DNA of 64,000 bases from Fluviicola sp. (GTDB taxonomy: Bacteria > Bacteroidota > Bacteroidia > Flavobacteriales_D > Crocinitomicaceae): the NCBI GenBank assembly GCA_031260455.1, contig JAIRJW010000044.1, forward strand, positions 1 through 64,000, read 5' to 3'. Positions 7,324 through 14,588 of this stretch are shown in pieces. Under the pieces are notes generated by a model, which was not told the DNA's origin, made no database searches, and saw nothing but the letters and a program-made list of their open reading frames with translations. The translations under genes and the position numbers were made by a program. The first letter of the stretch is position 1. Every line of letters begins with the position of its first letter.

Positions 7324-7761
7324 ATGGCTGAGCCGAAAACCAAACAACATGACGGAAGTGTGAAGGATTTTATCCACTCGTTTGCCGATACGGAACAAAA
7401 ACAAAAAGACAGTTTTGAACTGATAAAATTATTTCAGGAATGGACAGGCTTTGAACCAAAAATGTGGGGACCATCCATTATTGGATTTGGCGTTTATCAT
7501 TACAAATCCGAACGCAGCAAACAGGAAGGCGATTGGCCGCTTGTTGGTTTTTCTCCCAGAAAAGCCGCTATTTCACTGTATGTAAAAGCACCTCAGGGAA
7601 GTGTGCCGGAACAGGAAAACCTCTTAAAAGAACTGGGAAAATATAAAATGGGAAAAGGCTGTATTTACGTTAAAAAACTGTCCGACATCAATACCAGTGT
7701 ATTGCAAAAAATGGTGGAAACAAGCGTTGAATTTTTAAAGAAAAACTATCTGATAAAATAA
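7324..7761 (+). CDS. DUF1801 domain protein
   Basis: The 145-aa protein carries the DUF1801 fold (a small YdhG/YdeI-like iron-chaperone-type domain): a helical start with VKDFI and KQKDSFELIKLF, WGPSIIGFG at about 52-60, Y.YKS segments, then SPRKAAISLY and GKGCIYVKKLSDI. Its function is unknown. The frame is open from 7228, but the start MAEPKTKQHD at 7324 fits family length and the promoter. It is followed after 36 nt by the DUF2157 gene and may be its first operon partner. Confidence 0.88.
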   Translation: MAEPKTKQHDGSVKDFIHSFADTEQKQKDSFELIKLFQEWTGFEPKMWGPSIIGFGVYHYKSERSKQEGDWPLVGFSPRKAAISLYVKAPQGSVPEQENLLKELGKYKMGKGCIYVKKLSDINTSVLQKMVETSVEFLKKNYLIK

Positions 7762-7797
7762 AATTATAAGTTGTTCCCGGTAAAAAAATAGCACCAA

Positions 7798-8778
7798 ATG
7801 AAGAAAATACAACAAGAAGACATTCATATTATCGGCAGGAACAGCGACCTGACAGAAAAAGGAATTGCCAAAGCCTTAACAGAAAATGTGTATAACGACA
7901 GAGAATCCTGGCAAAAATTCTTTCAAATCCTTTTTATCAGTCTCGGTATTGGGTTTACGGTATCGGGCATCGTTTTTTTCTTTGCTTACAATTGGGCAGA
8001 CTTGCACAGATTTGTAAAAATCGGAATGGCAGAAGGATTGCTGATTATTACAACTATTTTTGCTTTATTCCCCAAAATCAACAGCCGCATCCGAAACATC
8101 ATTCTCATGGGATCAGCGGTTTTGGCAGGTGTTTTGTTTGCAGTATATGGACAAATTTACCAAACAGGAGCCAATGCGTATGACTTCTTTTTCGGCTGGA
8201 CGGTTTTCGTAACGCTTTGGGTGGCAGTTTCAAATTTTGCGCCTTTGTGGTTGCTTTATCTGATTTTAATAAACACAACCTTTATTTTGTATTCGCAGCA
8301 AGTGGCAAAAGATTGGTCGGAAATTTTTATTTTGACCGTGCTTTTTATGCTCAATGCTGTTGTCTTAATTGCTGCTACCGTGCTTTCCAAATTCAAAAAA
8401 GAGATAAGCGTTCCCAATTGGTTTTTAAATACAGTGGGGTTGTCTGGTGTGTTTTATGCCACATCGGGAATTGTGATCGGAATTATTGACAGATATGACA
8501 ATGCTTCTTTTTCCGTATTGATTTTAAGCACAACCGCGCTATTTGCATTGGGCGTTTGGCACGGATTAAAAACGCAAAAAATGTTCTGCCTTGCCGTGAT
8601 ACCGTTTAGTGTGATTGTAGTTGTATCAACTTTGCTCATTAAGGCTGTTTTCAATGCGCTTGACGAAGCCGGAGCAATGATGCTGCTATTGCTGATTTGC
8701 CTGTTTGTAATAGCAAGCGTTACTTTAACCATTATAGGCTTGATGAAGCTTCAAAAAAAATGGAAAAATGAAAAGTAA
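7798..8778 (+). CDS. DUF2157 integral membrane protein
   Basis: The 326-aa protein has a short cytosolic head (residues 1-38, containing GRNSDLTEKGIAKAL) and then about nine hydrophobic helices. The segment FFAYNWADLHRFVKIGMAE at about 61-79 is the DUF2157 signature (F.AYNW..L....K), and GQIYQTGANAYDFF at about 116-129 is a second conserved stretch. The biochemical role is unknown. It overlaps the next gene by 11 bp. DUF2157 and DUF4401 proteins are a recurring pair, often followed by a GDYXXLXY-domain gene; no such gene follows here. Confidence 0.88.
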   Translation: MKKIQQEDIHIIGRNSDLTEKGIAKALTENVYNDRESWQKFFQILFISLGIGFTVSGIVFFFAYNWADLHRFVKIGMAEGLLIITTIFALFPKINSRIRNIILMGSAVLAGVLFAVYGQIYQTGANAYDFFFGWTVFVTLWVAVSNFAPLWLLYLILINTTFILYSQQVAKDWSEIFILTVLFMLNAVVLIAATVLSKFKKEISVPNWFLNTVGLSGVFYATSGIVIGIIDRYDNASFSVLILSTTALFALGVWHGLKTQKMFCLAVIPFSVIVVVSTLLIKAVFNALDEAGAMMLLLLICLFVIASVTLTIIGLMKLQKKWKNEK

Positions 8779-9880
8779 AGAAAATATTCAGGAACTACTG
8801 GATTACCTCCAGACTACCGAAGAAAAGCCGGTGAATTTTAATTATGAAGCCATTGTTGAAGCCTGTCAAAAAAATAACGAAACGCGGTCTTTAGCCATAA
8901 AAATTTTATCCGTTTTTGGTGGCATACTGGCGAGTCTGGCGTTTATAGGTTTTCTTCTCCTTGCGGGATTATACGAATCCGAAACAGGATTATTGTTTTT
9001 TGGAATCATTTTTATTGCAGGTGCCGTTTGGATAAGCAGAATATTGGATGAAAAAATCATTCTCGACACCATTATTGTTTCTTTTTTCGCTATCGGTTTT
9101 TTGCTGCTCGGTTTGGCTTTTGTTACGATGGAGATGAATGAAAATATGGTCTGTTATTTATTTATCGTCATGGCTTTTTTATCCATCGTCATGGCTCAAA
9201 GCTATCTGTTATCTTTTATTTCCACATTAATCATAAGCGGCAGTCTGTTGAGTATCATTTTTTTGAATCACAGCTATTATTTCATTCATCTTTATATCGC
9301 CGCATGGGTTGTGATTATCACTTATGTTTTTTTACACGAAGCAAAAATAATTACAACCAACAAGGTGCTGTCAAAAGTTTACAATCCGGTTAGAACGGGT
9401 TTGGTTCTTTCTTTGCTGGCAGGATTGGTATTTGTGGGCAAAAAGGGGTTGTTATCAACGTTAACCGAATCCGACGACTTTATACCAGCCAACTATGAGT
9501 GGATTTCTTCCGGCGTTACCATTTTTGCGGTTATTTACCTGCTGTTTAAACTGTTTGAAATTTTAAACATCAACAACCGGAAACACAAAATCACGATTTG
9601 CATGTTCACCATTCTTGCCTTGTTGCCAACGGTTTTTTCGCCAGCTATACCGGGTGCTGTTTTGCTTCTGTTGTTGAGTTTTTATGTCAATTACAAAACA
9701 GGATTGGTTTTAGGTATCATTGCTTTTATCTATTTTATTTCTCAATATTACTATGACTTGAATTTAACACTCCTCACAAAATCCGGACTTTTGTTTTCAT
9801 CGGGAGTTCTTTTTATTGGGTTTTATTTGGTTACCCGTAAAAAACTGATGATAACGAAACAAGACCCGCAAAGATTTTAG
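8768..9880 (+). CDS. DUF4401 integral membrane protein
   Basis: At 370 aa this matches the DUF4401 family: a cytosolic N-terminal segment (about 1-44) with an LL.YL motif, and then about ten membrane helices including FGGILASLAFIGFLLL and SKVYNP near the middle. Function is unknown, probably envelope related. The start codon lies inside the DUF2157 gene (11 bp overlap), which indicates translational coupling. The last 30 codons or so (GIIAFIYFISQYYYDLNLTL and TKSGLLFSSG) recur in decayed form at 13139-13231. Confidence 0.86.
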   Translation: MKSKENIQELLDYLQTTEEKPVNFNYEAIVEACQKNNETRSLAIKILSVFGGILASLAFIGFLLLAGLYESETGLLFFGIIFIAGAVWISRILDEKIILDTIIVSFFAIGFLLLGLAFVTMEMNENMVCYLFIVMAFLSIVMAQSYLLSFISTLIISGSLLSIIFLNHSYYFIHLYIAAWVVIITYVFLHEAKIITTNKVLSKVYNPVRTGLVLSLLAGLVFVGKKGLLSTLTESDDFIPANYEWISSGVTIFAVIYLLFKLFEILNINNRKHKITICMFTILALLPTVFSPAIPGAVLLLLLSFYVNYKTGLVLGIIAFIYFISQYYYDLNLTLLTKSGLLFSSGVLFIGFYLVTRKKLMITKQDPQRF

Positions 9881-9997
9881 AGCAGGAAAATTAAATGAAA
9901 GACTACACAGATCCAAGCTTCTCCATGAGAAGTAGTAGCACTATCAACAATGTTCGGTTTCATTTTTCAAGCAATAAAAACTTTGAATAGTTCCTGT

Positions 9998-10029
9998 TTT
10001 GCCAATCCAAAATTAAAGGTGTAATTTTG
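9998..10029 (+). promoter_or_regulatory. consensus Bacteroidota promoter
   Basis: TTTG at 9998-10001, 20 nt, then TAATTTTG at 10022-10029: full match to both elements. The first gene downstream starts at 10124, leaving a leader of about 85-90 nt that holds no visible structure. Apart from this and a stretch GGTTATAGTACC at about 10055, the 9881-10123 interval shows nothing. Confidence 0.55.
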
Positions 10030-10123
10030 CATTTTGGTATTAGATAACCGAACAAAAAGAGGGGTTATAGTACCACATTAGCGGCAATATTGACGCGACA
10101 AACAATACATTAATTATAACAAC

Positions 10124-10741
10124 ATGATTTGGACACATACTTATGACCTGATTTTAAAACTTTCGACCATTTTATTGTCTATAGCCGTCTTAATACAAAT
10201 TCCATATTTGGAAGACAGGGGAATGGTATCAATAATTCTGAGTGTCATTTTGTTTTTTGTCGTTTACAATACTTTTGTAAGAACATTGGCGACATACTTA
10301 TATTGCAAGTTGACGCTTAAAATGAATGTTGACTTGTCTCAGGCGAAACAACTTAATGGCGCTTTTTCACCAGTATTTCCGTTAAAGATGAAATGGCTGC
10401 CAATGAGAGAGTTAAGTAATATTGAAGATCCAGATAAGTATCAAATAGCTCTCGATATCTATAAAAAATGGGACGAACAGAACAAACAGAGTAAAAAACA
10501 ACAATTCCAGAATTTCAAAAACTCTGAGCAGAAAACTAAAATTCTGACTGTAATAATGTATGTGTTAACAGGCTACTTTGTGATAGCCGGTTTCATGAAT
10601 TTACCACCAGCTAATTATTTGACCCTAGCATATTGCAAGCTATTTGACACAGACGAATATTATCCAATTTTAAATGGCTTTCTATTGGTTCTCCTGACAA
10701 TTTTAATCTTTAAAGTGTTTGGCGCAAAAATATTTAAATGA
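10124..10741 (+). CDS. hypothetical membrane protein
   Basis: I do not recognise this 205-aa protein. It has a hydrophobic helix at about 10-27, a second at about 33-54, a hydrophilic middle rich in Lys, Gln and Asn (residues 100-137, with KKWDEQNKQSKKQQF), and two further helices at about 138-160 and 183-201. The predicted shape is two helical pairs with a long cytosolic loop. It is AT-rich and flanked by repeat-like intergenic sequence at 10759 and 10954, in an accessory block, so lateral acquisition is plausible. Confidence 0.6.
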   Translation: MIWTHTYDLILKLSTILLSIAVLIQIPYLEDRGMVSIILSVILFFVVYNTFVRTLATYLYCKLTLKMNVDLSQAKQLNGAFSPVFPLKMKWLPMRELSNIEDPDKYQIALDIYKKWDEQNKQSKKQQFQNFKNSEQKTKILTVIMYVLTGYFVIAGFMNLPPANYLTLAYCKLFDTDEYYPILNGFLLVLLTILIFKVFGAKIFK

Positions 10742-10758
10742 CAATAACCGAAATGAAT

Positions 10759-10798
10759 ACAGCTGCTAATACAGATTTTGCGTCAGGTGGTGGGTGTC
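10759..10798 (+). repeat. cassette-boundary-like repeat, copy B
   Basis: GCTGCTAATACAGATTTTGC followed by GTCAGGTGGTGGGTGT aligns with copy C at 10954-10992 (GGCTGTAACAGCAGTTTTAC then GTAAGCGGAGGTGTGC). Both share a GCTG start, a CAG.TTT core, CGT and a G-rich tail. The rest of 10742-11057 shows no other gene. Confidence 0.4.
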
Positions 10799-10953
10799 CA
10801 AGGTAGAGAAATTCATAACTTTGGCTACAACGGACGACTAACATAAAACTATTCAGACAGCTATTCAAAAAATACGGATAAGGAGAAAAGATTTTATTGA
10901 AAGAAATACCAAACTATTACGCATACTTTGACCAGACGAAATAACGACAAAAA

Positions 10954-10992
10954 CGGGCTGTAACAGCAGTTTTACGTAAGCGGAGGTGTGCC
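10954..10992 (+). repeat. cassette-boundary-like repeat, copy C
   Basis: This is the second copy of the motif at 10759-10798, about 195 bp away and 66 bp before the BRO-N/Fic gene. Such spaced, imperfect repeats between single accessory genes resemble recombination-site arrays, but this is an inference from form only. Confidence 0.4.
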
Positions 10993-11057
10993 TGTCCCTG
11001 CGATTTGTGTTGAACTTTATAGAAAAAAATGAACGAATAAGCAGGTATAAATAAAAT

Positions 11058-11939
11058 ATGAGTAACGCAAAAATATCCATACGCTTTTTTAACGACCGTG
11101 AAGTGCGAGCCGTTTGGGACGAAGCAAACGCCAAGTGGTGGTTTAGTGTGTTGGATATTGTTGGTGTTCTCAACGAAGAAAGCGATTATACAAAAGTTCG
11201 AAACTATTGGAAATATTTGAAAGCCAAGCTCAAAAAAACAAACAACGAGTTGGTTAGTGACACTAACCAACTGAAACTTTTGGCAGCTGACGGTAAAAAA
11301 TATTTAACTGACACCTTTGACAGCCATGGCGTTATTGAATTAGCCAAACATTTTCCCAACAACAGGGCAATGAAATTTTTGGATTGGTTTCTTTACAGCG
11401 ACAACAGCCTCGACGGACAAAGCAAGAAAAAAGCATACACACTTTTTGAAGGCAGTTTACTTGACAACATTGAAGTTGGCACATCCAAAGGTTTGCAACA
11501 AATACACGCTTATTTGTTTGGCGGCTTGTATGATTTTGCAGGACAAATCCGGCAAAAAAACATTTCAAAAGGAGGTTTTCAATTTGCCGTTTCACGTTTT
11601 TTGGGCGAAACATTAAAACAAACAGAGGAAATGCCCGAAACCACTTTTGATGAAATTGTTGATAAATATGTTGAGATGAACATTGTTCACCCATTTATGG
11701 AAGGTAACGGCAGAAGCACCCGAATATGGTTGGATTTAATCTTAAAAAAACGCCTGAAAAAATGTGTGGACTGGAGCAAAATAAGCAAGCAGGATTATAT
11801 GAATGCAATGATGCTAAGCCCAACAAAAAGCCATGTGCTTAAAACACTTTTGAAAAATGCTTTAACAACCAAAATCAACGACCGGGAAATGTTTATGAAA
11901 GGAATTGACTATTCATATTACTATGAAGAAAATGAATAG
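11058..11939 (+). CDS. BRO-N / Fic-domain fusion protein
   Basis: The N-terminal part (about 5-113) is a BRO-N type domain, as found in phage antirepressors and Rhu[20 protein letters not shown] at 20-38, a W.YLK.KLK segment, and [11 protein letters not shown] at 101-111. The C-terminal part (about 125-270) is a Fic domain with the full motif [12 protein letters not shown] at 211-222, including the catalytic His211 and the phosphate-binding GNGR. Fic enzymes transfer AMP or related groups to proteins. I see no inhibitory (S/T)xxxE(G/N) helix, so restraint would need another protein or the BRO-N part. A 26-nt gap (11940-11956 plus stop context) separates it from a convergent Fic gene. Likely a toxin-like or defence-related regulator; this is inference. 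Confidence 0.85.
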   Translation: MSNAKISIRFFNDREVRAVWDEANAKWWFSVLDIVGVLNEESDYTKVRNYWKYLKAKLKKTNNELVSDTNQLKLLAADGKKYLTDTFDSHGVIELAKHFPNNRAMKFLDWFLYSDNSLDGQSKKKAYTLFEGSLLDNIEVGTSKGLQQIHAYLFGGLYDFAGQIRQKNISKGGFQFAVSRFLGETLKQTEEMPETTFDEIVDKYVEMNIVHPFMEGNGRSTRIWLDLILKKRLKKCVDWSKISKQDYMNAMMLSPTKSHVLKTLLKNALTTKINDREMFMKGIDYSYYYEENE

Positions 11940-11956
11940 TCGCTACTGCCTTTCTG

Positions 11957-13000
11957 TCAATTTTTAATATATTTTGCATCTTTAAACGTTCCTATTTTTT
12001 TTATCCTTCCTTGTTTTAGCATTTGAGAAATAACTACCTCTATAGTAGTTACAGAAATATCCGGCAAAATATAATTGATTTCTTGCTTGCCGATCGGCAG
12101 TAAACTATTAAGTATTGCTTGCTCTACCCGTTCTCGTTTTGAAACTTTTTTTAAGTGAATCAGGGCAAATCGCTTGTCAAGTTCTTTGTAACATACGAGT
12201 AGCGTAAAAATGAAATTTTCAATAAATGGTAAATAATCATTTGAGTTACTTTCCCAATTTTCAGACGATTTTCGCAAGGATTCATAGTAAGAATTTTTAT
12301 TTTTGTTAATCTGTTCTTCAAAAGATATATATTTTCCTGCGTCAAAACCCGCTTTGTATAATAACAATAAAGAAAGTAAGCGCGACATTCTGCCGTTTCC
12401 GTCAGAAAATGGATGAATGCACAAAAAATCAAGAATAAAACACGGTATCAAAAGCAATTTGTTTATTCCGCTATCGCTGTTTGCGTCCATAAACGCATAA
12501 ACCAATTGTTGCATCGCCTGCGGGGTTTCGGTGACTTTTGTGGGAGTAAACCGTATTTTCCGGTTGCCGTTACTATCAATTTCCAAAATTACATTGTCGG
12601 AAGTTTTGTAGTTTCCACCATTCGTTTCGGTAAAGGAGAGCAAGATAGAGTGAAGATTTAAGATACTTTGTTCGTCAAGCGAAATGTTTTCAAAACCGTT
12701 GTGAATAGCATTCAGCGCATCACGATAGCCTGCAATTTCCTGCTCATTATGGTTGAGCGGGGCTGATGACCGGTTAACAATTTCCTCAATCCGTTTGTCG
12801 GTAGTAACAATATTTTCAATGGCATTGGAGCCTTTTACCGACTGCACTTTGGCTATGCTTTCCAATTTTGTGAAAATAGTTTGAAAATCACGTTTGCGGA
12901 TTTTGTCGAGCGCTTTCAGTTCGGCAATACTATTGGTAATGCCAAGCAAACTGCTGGGCAATAATGAATTTTTTAAAAACGAGTAATCAAATTTTCTCAT
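11957..13000 (-). CDS. class II Fic protein with C-terminal winged helix
   Basis: The 347-aa protein has the standard architecture of stand-alone bacterial Fic AMP-transferases: an N-terminal helix with the inhibitory motif SNAIEN at 58-63 (class II, (S/T)xxxE(G/N)), a Fic core with HPFSDGNGRMSR at 196-207, and a winged-helix segment at about 288-345 (KRERVEQAILNSL, VTTIEVVISQML). Class II proteins self-inhibit through the Glu of that motif. The winged helix and the repeats upstream (13039-13102) suggest it binds its own promoter. It is convergent to the BRO-N/Fic fusion gene. Confidence 0.92.
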   Translation of the reverse strand: MRKFDYSFLKNSLLPSSLLGITNSIAELKALDKIRKRDFQTIFTKLESIAKVQSVKGSNAIENIVTTDKRIEEIVNRSSAPLNHNEQEIAGYRDALNAIHNGFENISLDEQSILNLHSILLSFTETNGGNYKTSDNVILEIDSNGNRKIRFTPTKVTETPQAMQQLVYAFMDANSDSGINKLLLIPCFILDFLCIHPFSDGNGRMSRLLSLLLLYKAGFDAGKYISFEEQINKNKNSYYESLRKSSENWESNSNDYLPFIENFIFTLLVCYKELDKRFALIHLKKVSKRERVEQAILNSLLPIGKQEINYILPDISVTTIEVVISQMLKQGRIKKIGTFKDAKYIKN

Positions 13001-13038
13001 GCATTTTTATTTTTTTCTGCCTACAAAATCACGAAAAA

Positions 13039-13102
13039 TATGCAGTATTTCAAAATAGAAAGCAAATTTACTGCATAATTTATTATAAAAATATGCAGTA
13101 AA
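13039..13102 (-). promoter_or_regulatory. operator-like repeats over the Fic promoter
   Basis: The 9-mer TATGCAGTA occurs at 13039-13047 and 13092-13100, and its reverse complement at 13069-13077. The last two form an 11-bp perfect inverted repeat (TTTACTGCATA 13067-13077, TATGCAGTAAA 13092-13102) with 14 nt between. The minus-strand -7 box TAAATTTG (13063-13070) overlaps one half site, so a bound protein would block the fic promoter. Confidence 0.55.
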
Positions 13103-13138
13103 GAATAAAATCAGTCAACGCTTATGGTAGTACTCCCG

Positions 13139-13231
13139 CAAATAGTTTTAGGCATCGTTGTTTTTATTTCTCTGTATTACTATAACTTAAATTTAGCACT
13201 TCTCACGAAGTTTGAATTTTTGTTTAGCTGA
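13139..13231 (+). pseudogene. duplicated 3' end of the DUF4401 gene
   Basis: Thirty codons followed by TGA read QIVLGIVVFISLYYYNLNLA then LLTKFEFLFS. They align with GLVLGIIAFIYFISQYYYDL and NLTLLTKSGLLFSSG near the end of the DUF4401 protein encoded at 8768-9880. The bases after the stop (ACTTTTAAAGCTGGGAAATC) also resemble those around the DUF4401 stop. There is no 5' part, so this is a fragment of a second, diverged copy. The rest of 13103-13350 shows nothing else. Confidence 0.65.
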
Positions 13232-13350
13232 AAAAAACGAATGCAGACTTACACTTTTAAAGCTGGGAAATCAAATGAAAGTCAGTAAATTGTGGGCGAT
13301 GTTTTGAAGAAGGAAAGTTTTTGAGTTTAACGAATTGGATTTATTGTAAA

Positions 13351-13850
13351 ATGAGCAAAGAAAACGCCATAAAACTATTTGATAAGAAGCAAGTTCGCAC
13401 CCGGTGGGATAAGGAAAATGAGCTTTGATATATTTCGGTTATTGATGTCATTGAAGTTTTAACTGATAGCATTGACCCTCAAACCTATTGGCGTAAACTA
13501 AAGCAACGGCTCAAAGGGGAAGGAAATGAAACCGTGACAAATCTTCACGGTTTGAAAATGCGAGCCAAAGATGGTAAAATGCGATTAGCCGATACCGAAC
13601 AGATTTTCAGGCTGATTCGGTCTATTCCATCGCCAAAGGCAGAGCCGTTCAAACTGTGGTTAGCACAGTTGGCATCTGAACATTTAGATGAAATGCAAGA
13701 CCCCGAAATCACCATTGACAGAGCCTTGGAACAATATCTGAAATTGGTCTATTCGGGAACTGGATTAACCAACAGCTGAAAAGCATCGAAGGCATAAGAG
13801 CTATTTTGGAATCTGCATTGAGTAAAGACAAAAGAGGTATTGCAAAATCG
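13351..13850 (+). pseudogene. BRO-N / RhuM-like protein, broken
   Basis: The frame starts MSKENAIKLFDKKQVRTRWD, hits an in-frame TGA at 13426-13428 where relatives have Trp (NEL-stop-YISVIDVIEVL), and continues as a good BRO-N domain (YWRKLKQRLK, GNETVTNLHGLKM, FRLIRSIPSPKAEPFKLWLA). Near 13755 the frame shifts: the original frame ends YSGTGLTNS, while the +1 frame continues with REWINQQLKSIEGIRAIL, as in intact relatives. One nonsense change plus one frameshift means it is dead. It resembles the BRO-N part of the fusion at 11058 in its opening residues. Confidence 0.75.
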
Positions 13851-13905
13851 TGTCAACTTATTTCAGGGACGTACGTCATAGGGAGGTACGAGCAAAATTG
13901 ACAAA

Positions 13906-13938
13906 AAAGGGCTGTCTCAACTTTGGAGACAGCCCTTT
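13906..13938 (-). terminator. terminator of the DinB gene
   Basis: A perfect 13-bp stem (AAAGGGCTGTCTC at 13906-13918, GAGACAGCCCTTT at 13926-13938) with a 7-nt loop lies 10 nt beyond the DinB stop. On the minus strand it runs into TTTTTTGTC. Confidence 0.85.
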
Positions 13939-13947
13939 GCTTTGTAT

Positions 13948-14445
13948 TTAAAAATCGGTGTAATCTGCTGTCGGACCGTAGCTTGGAGGAACCGGAATTC
14001 CCAGCAAACGGTAATTTACGCCTAATTGTGCTCTGTGATGCACTGTTTGGTTATGAGCCATTCGGACAATTCCCTCCTTTGTGTTTTTATAATGGATTTT
14101 TTCTCCAGAACGCAGGGTCCAGATTTCATCCAGGATAGCATCGTTTACCTGATTCAAAGCCGATATCCCTTTTGCAACACATTCATCAAAATAAGTCATT
14201 GCTTCTTCAGGTGAATGTAATTGCTTAGGATTGTGAGGAGCTTTTTCAAAATCCAGTTCATCGGTTGTAACAGCCATTTCAGCCCAAAGCGGCAGTTCGA
14301 TTACATGTAGAAAGATATCGCCTAATTTCATACTTTTCTCGTGAACGCGATAATCCTGCTTATCAAAAGGAAATGCCTGGATAAATTTTTTGGTAGTTTC
14401 TGCTTCCTCAGTCAACTGCGCTTGTAATTGTTCTTTTCTTGTCAT
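13948..14445 (-). CDS. DinB-family protein
   Basis: This 165-aa protein has the DinB four-helix-bundle pattern with metal-binding histidines: His47 in LGDIFLHVIELPLW, and His131 with His136/His137 in MAHNQTVHHRAQLGVNYRLL. The C-terminal IPVPPSYGPTADY is typical of a large DinB subfamily. Many relatives are metal-dependent transferases that use bacillithiol, mycothiol or similar thiols, others have no known activity. The gene stands alone with its own terminator. Confidence 0.9.
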   Translation of the reverse strand: MTRKEQLQAQLTEEAETTKKFIQAFPFDKQDYRVHEKSMKLGDIFLHVIELPLWAEMAVTTDELDFEKAPHNPKQLHSPEEAMTYFDECVAKGISALNQVNDAILDEIWTLRSGEKIHYKNTKEGIVRMAHNQTVHHRAQLGVNYRLLGIPVPPSYGPTADYTDF

Positions 14446-14588
14446 GATTTCTAATTTTTATACAAAGAAAAGGAGAAATACTGACAACCCTATGACAGTC
14501 TGCTTTTGGAATTCGAATTTTTCCGAAATGTGCTCGGCGCTGACAAATTTGAGCGATTGAAGCAGAGTGACGATCCCGAATAAACGGT

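Noticed and set aside
9895..9990. 31-codon frame directly after DUF4401 as the missing GDYXXLXY gene
   Set aside because: No GDY motif, no export or membrane helix, stops after 31 codons.
10865..11270. Two minus-strand frames (102 and 117 codons) across the start of the BRO-N/Fic gene
   Set aside because: They run antisense into a conserved BRO-N domain and have low-complexity Phe/Ile/Leu composition.
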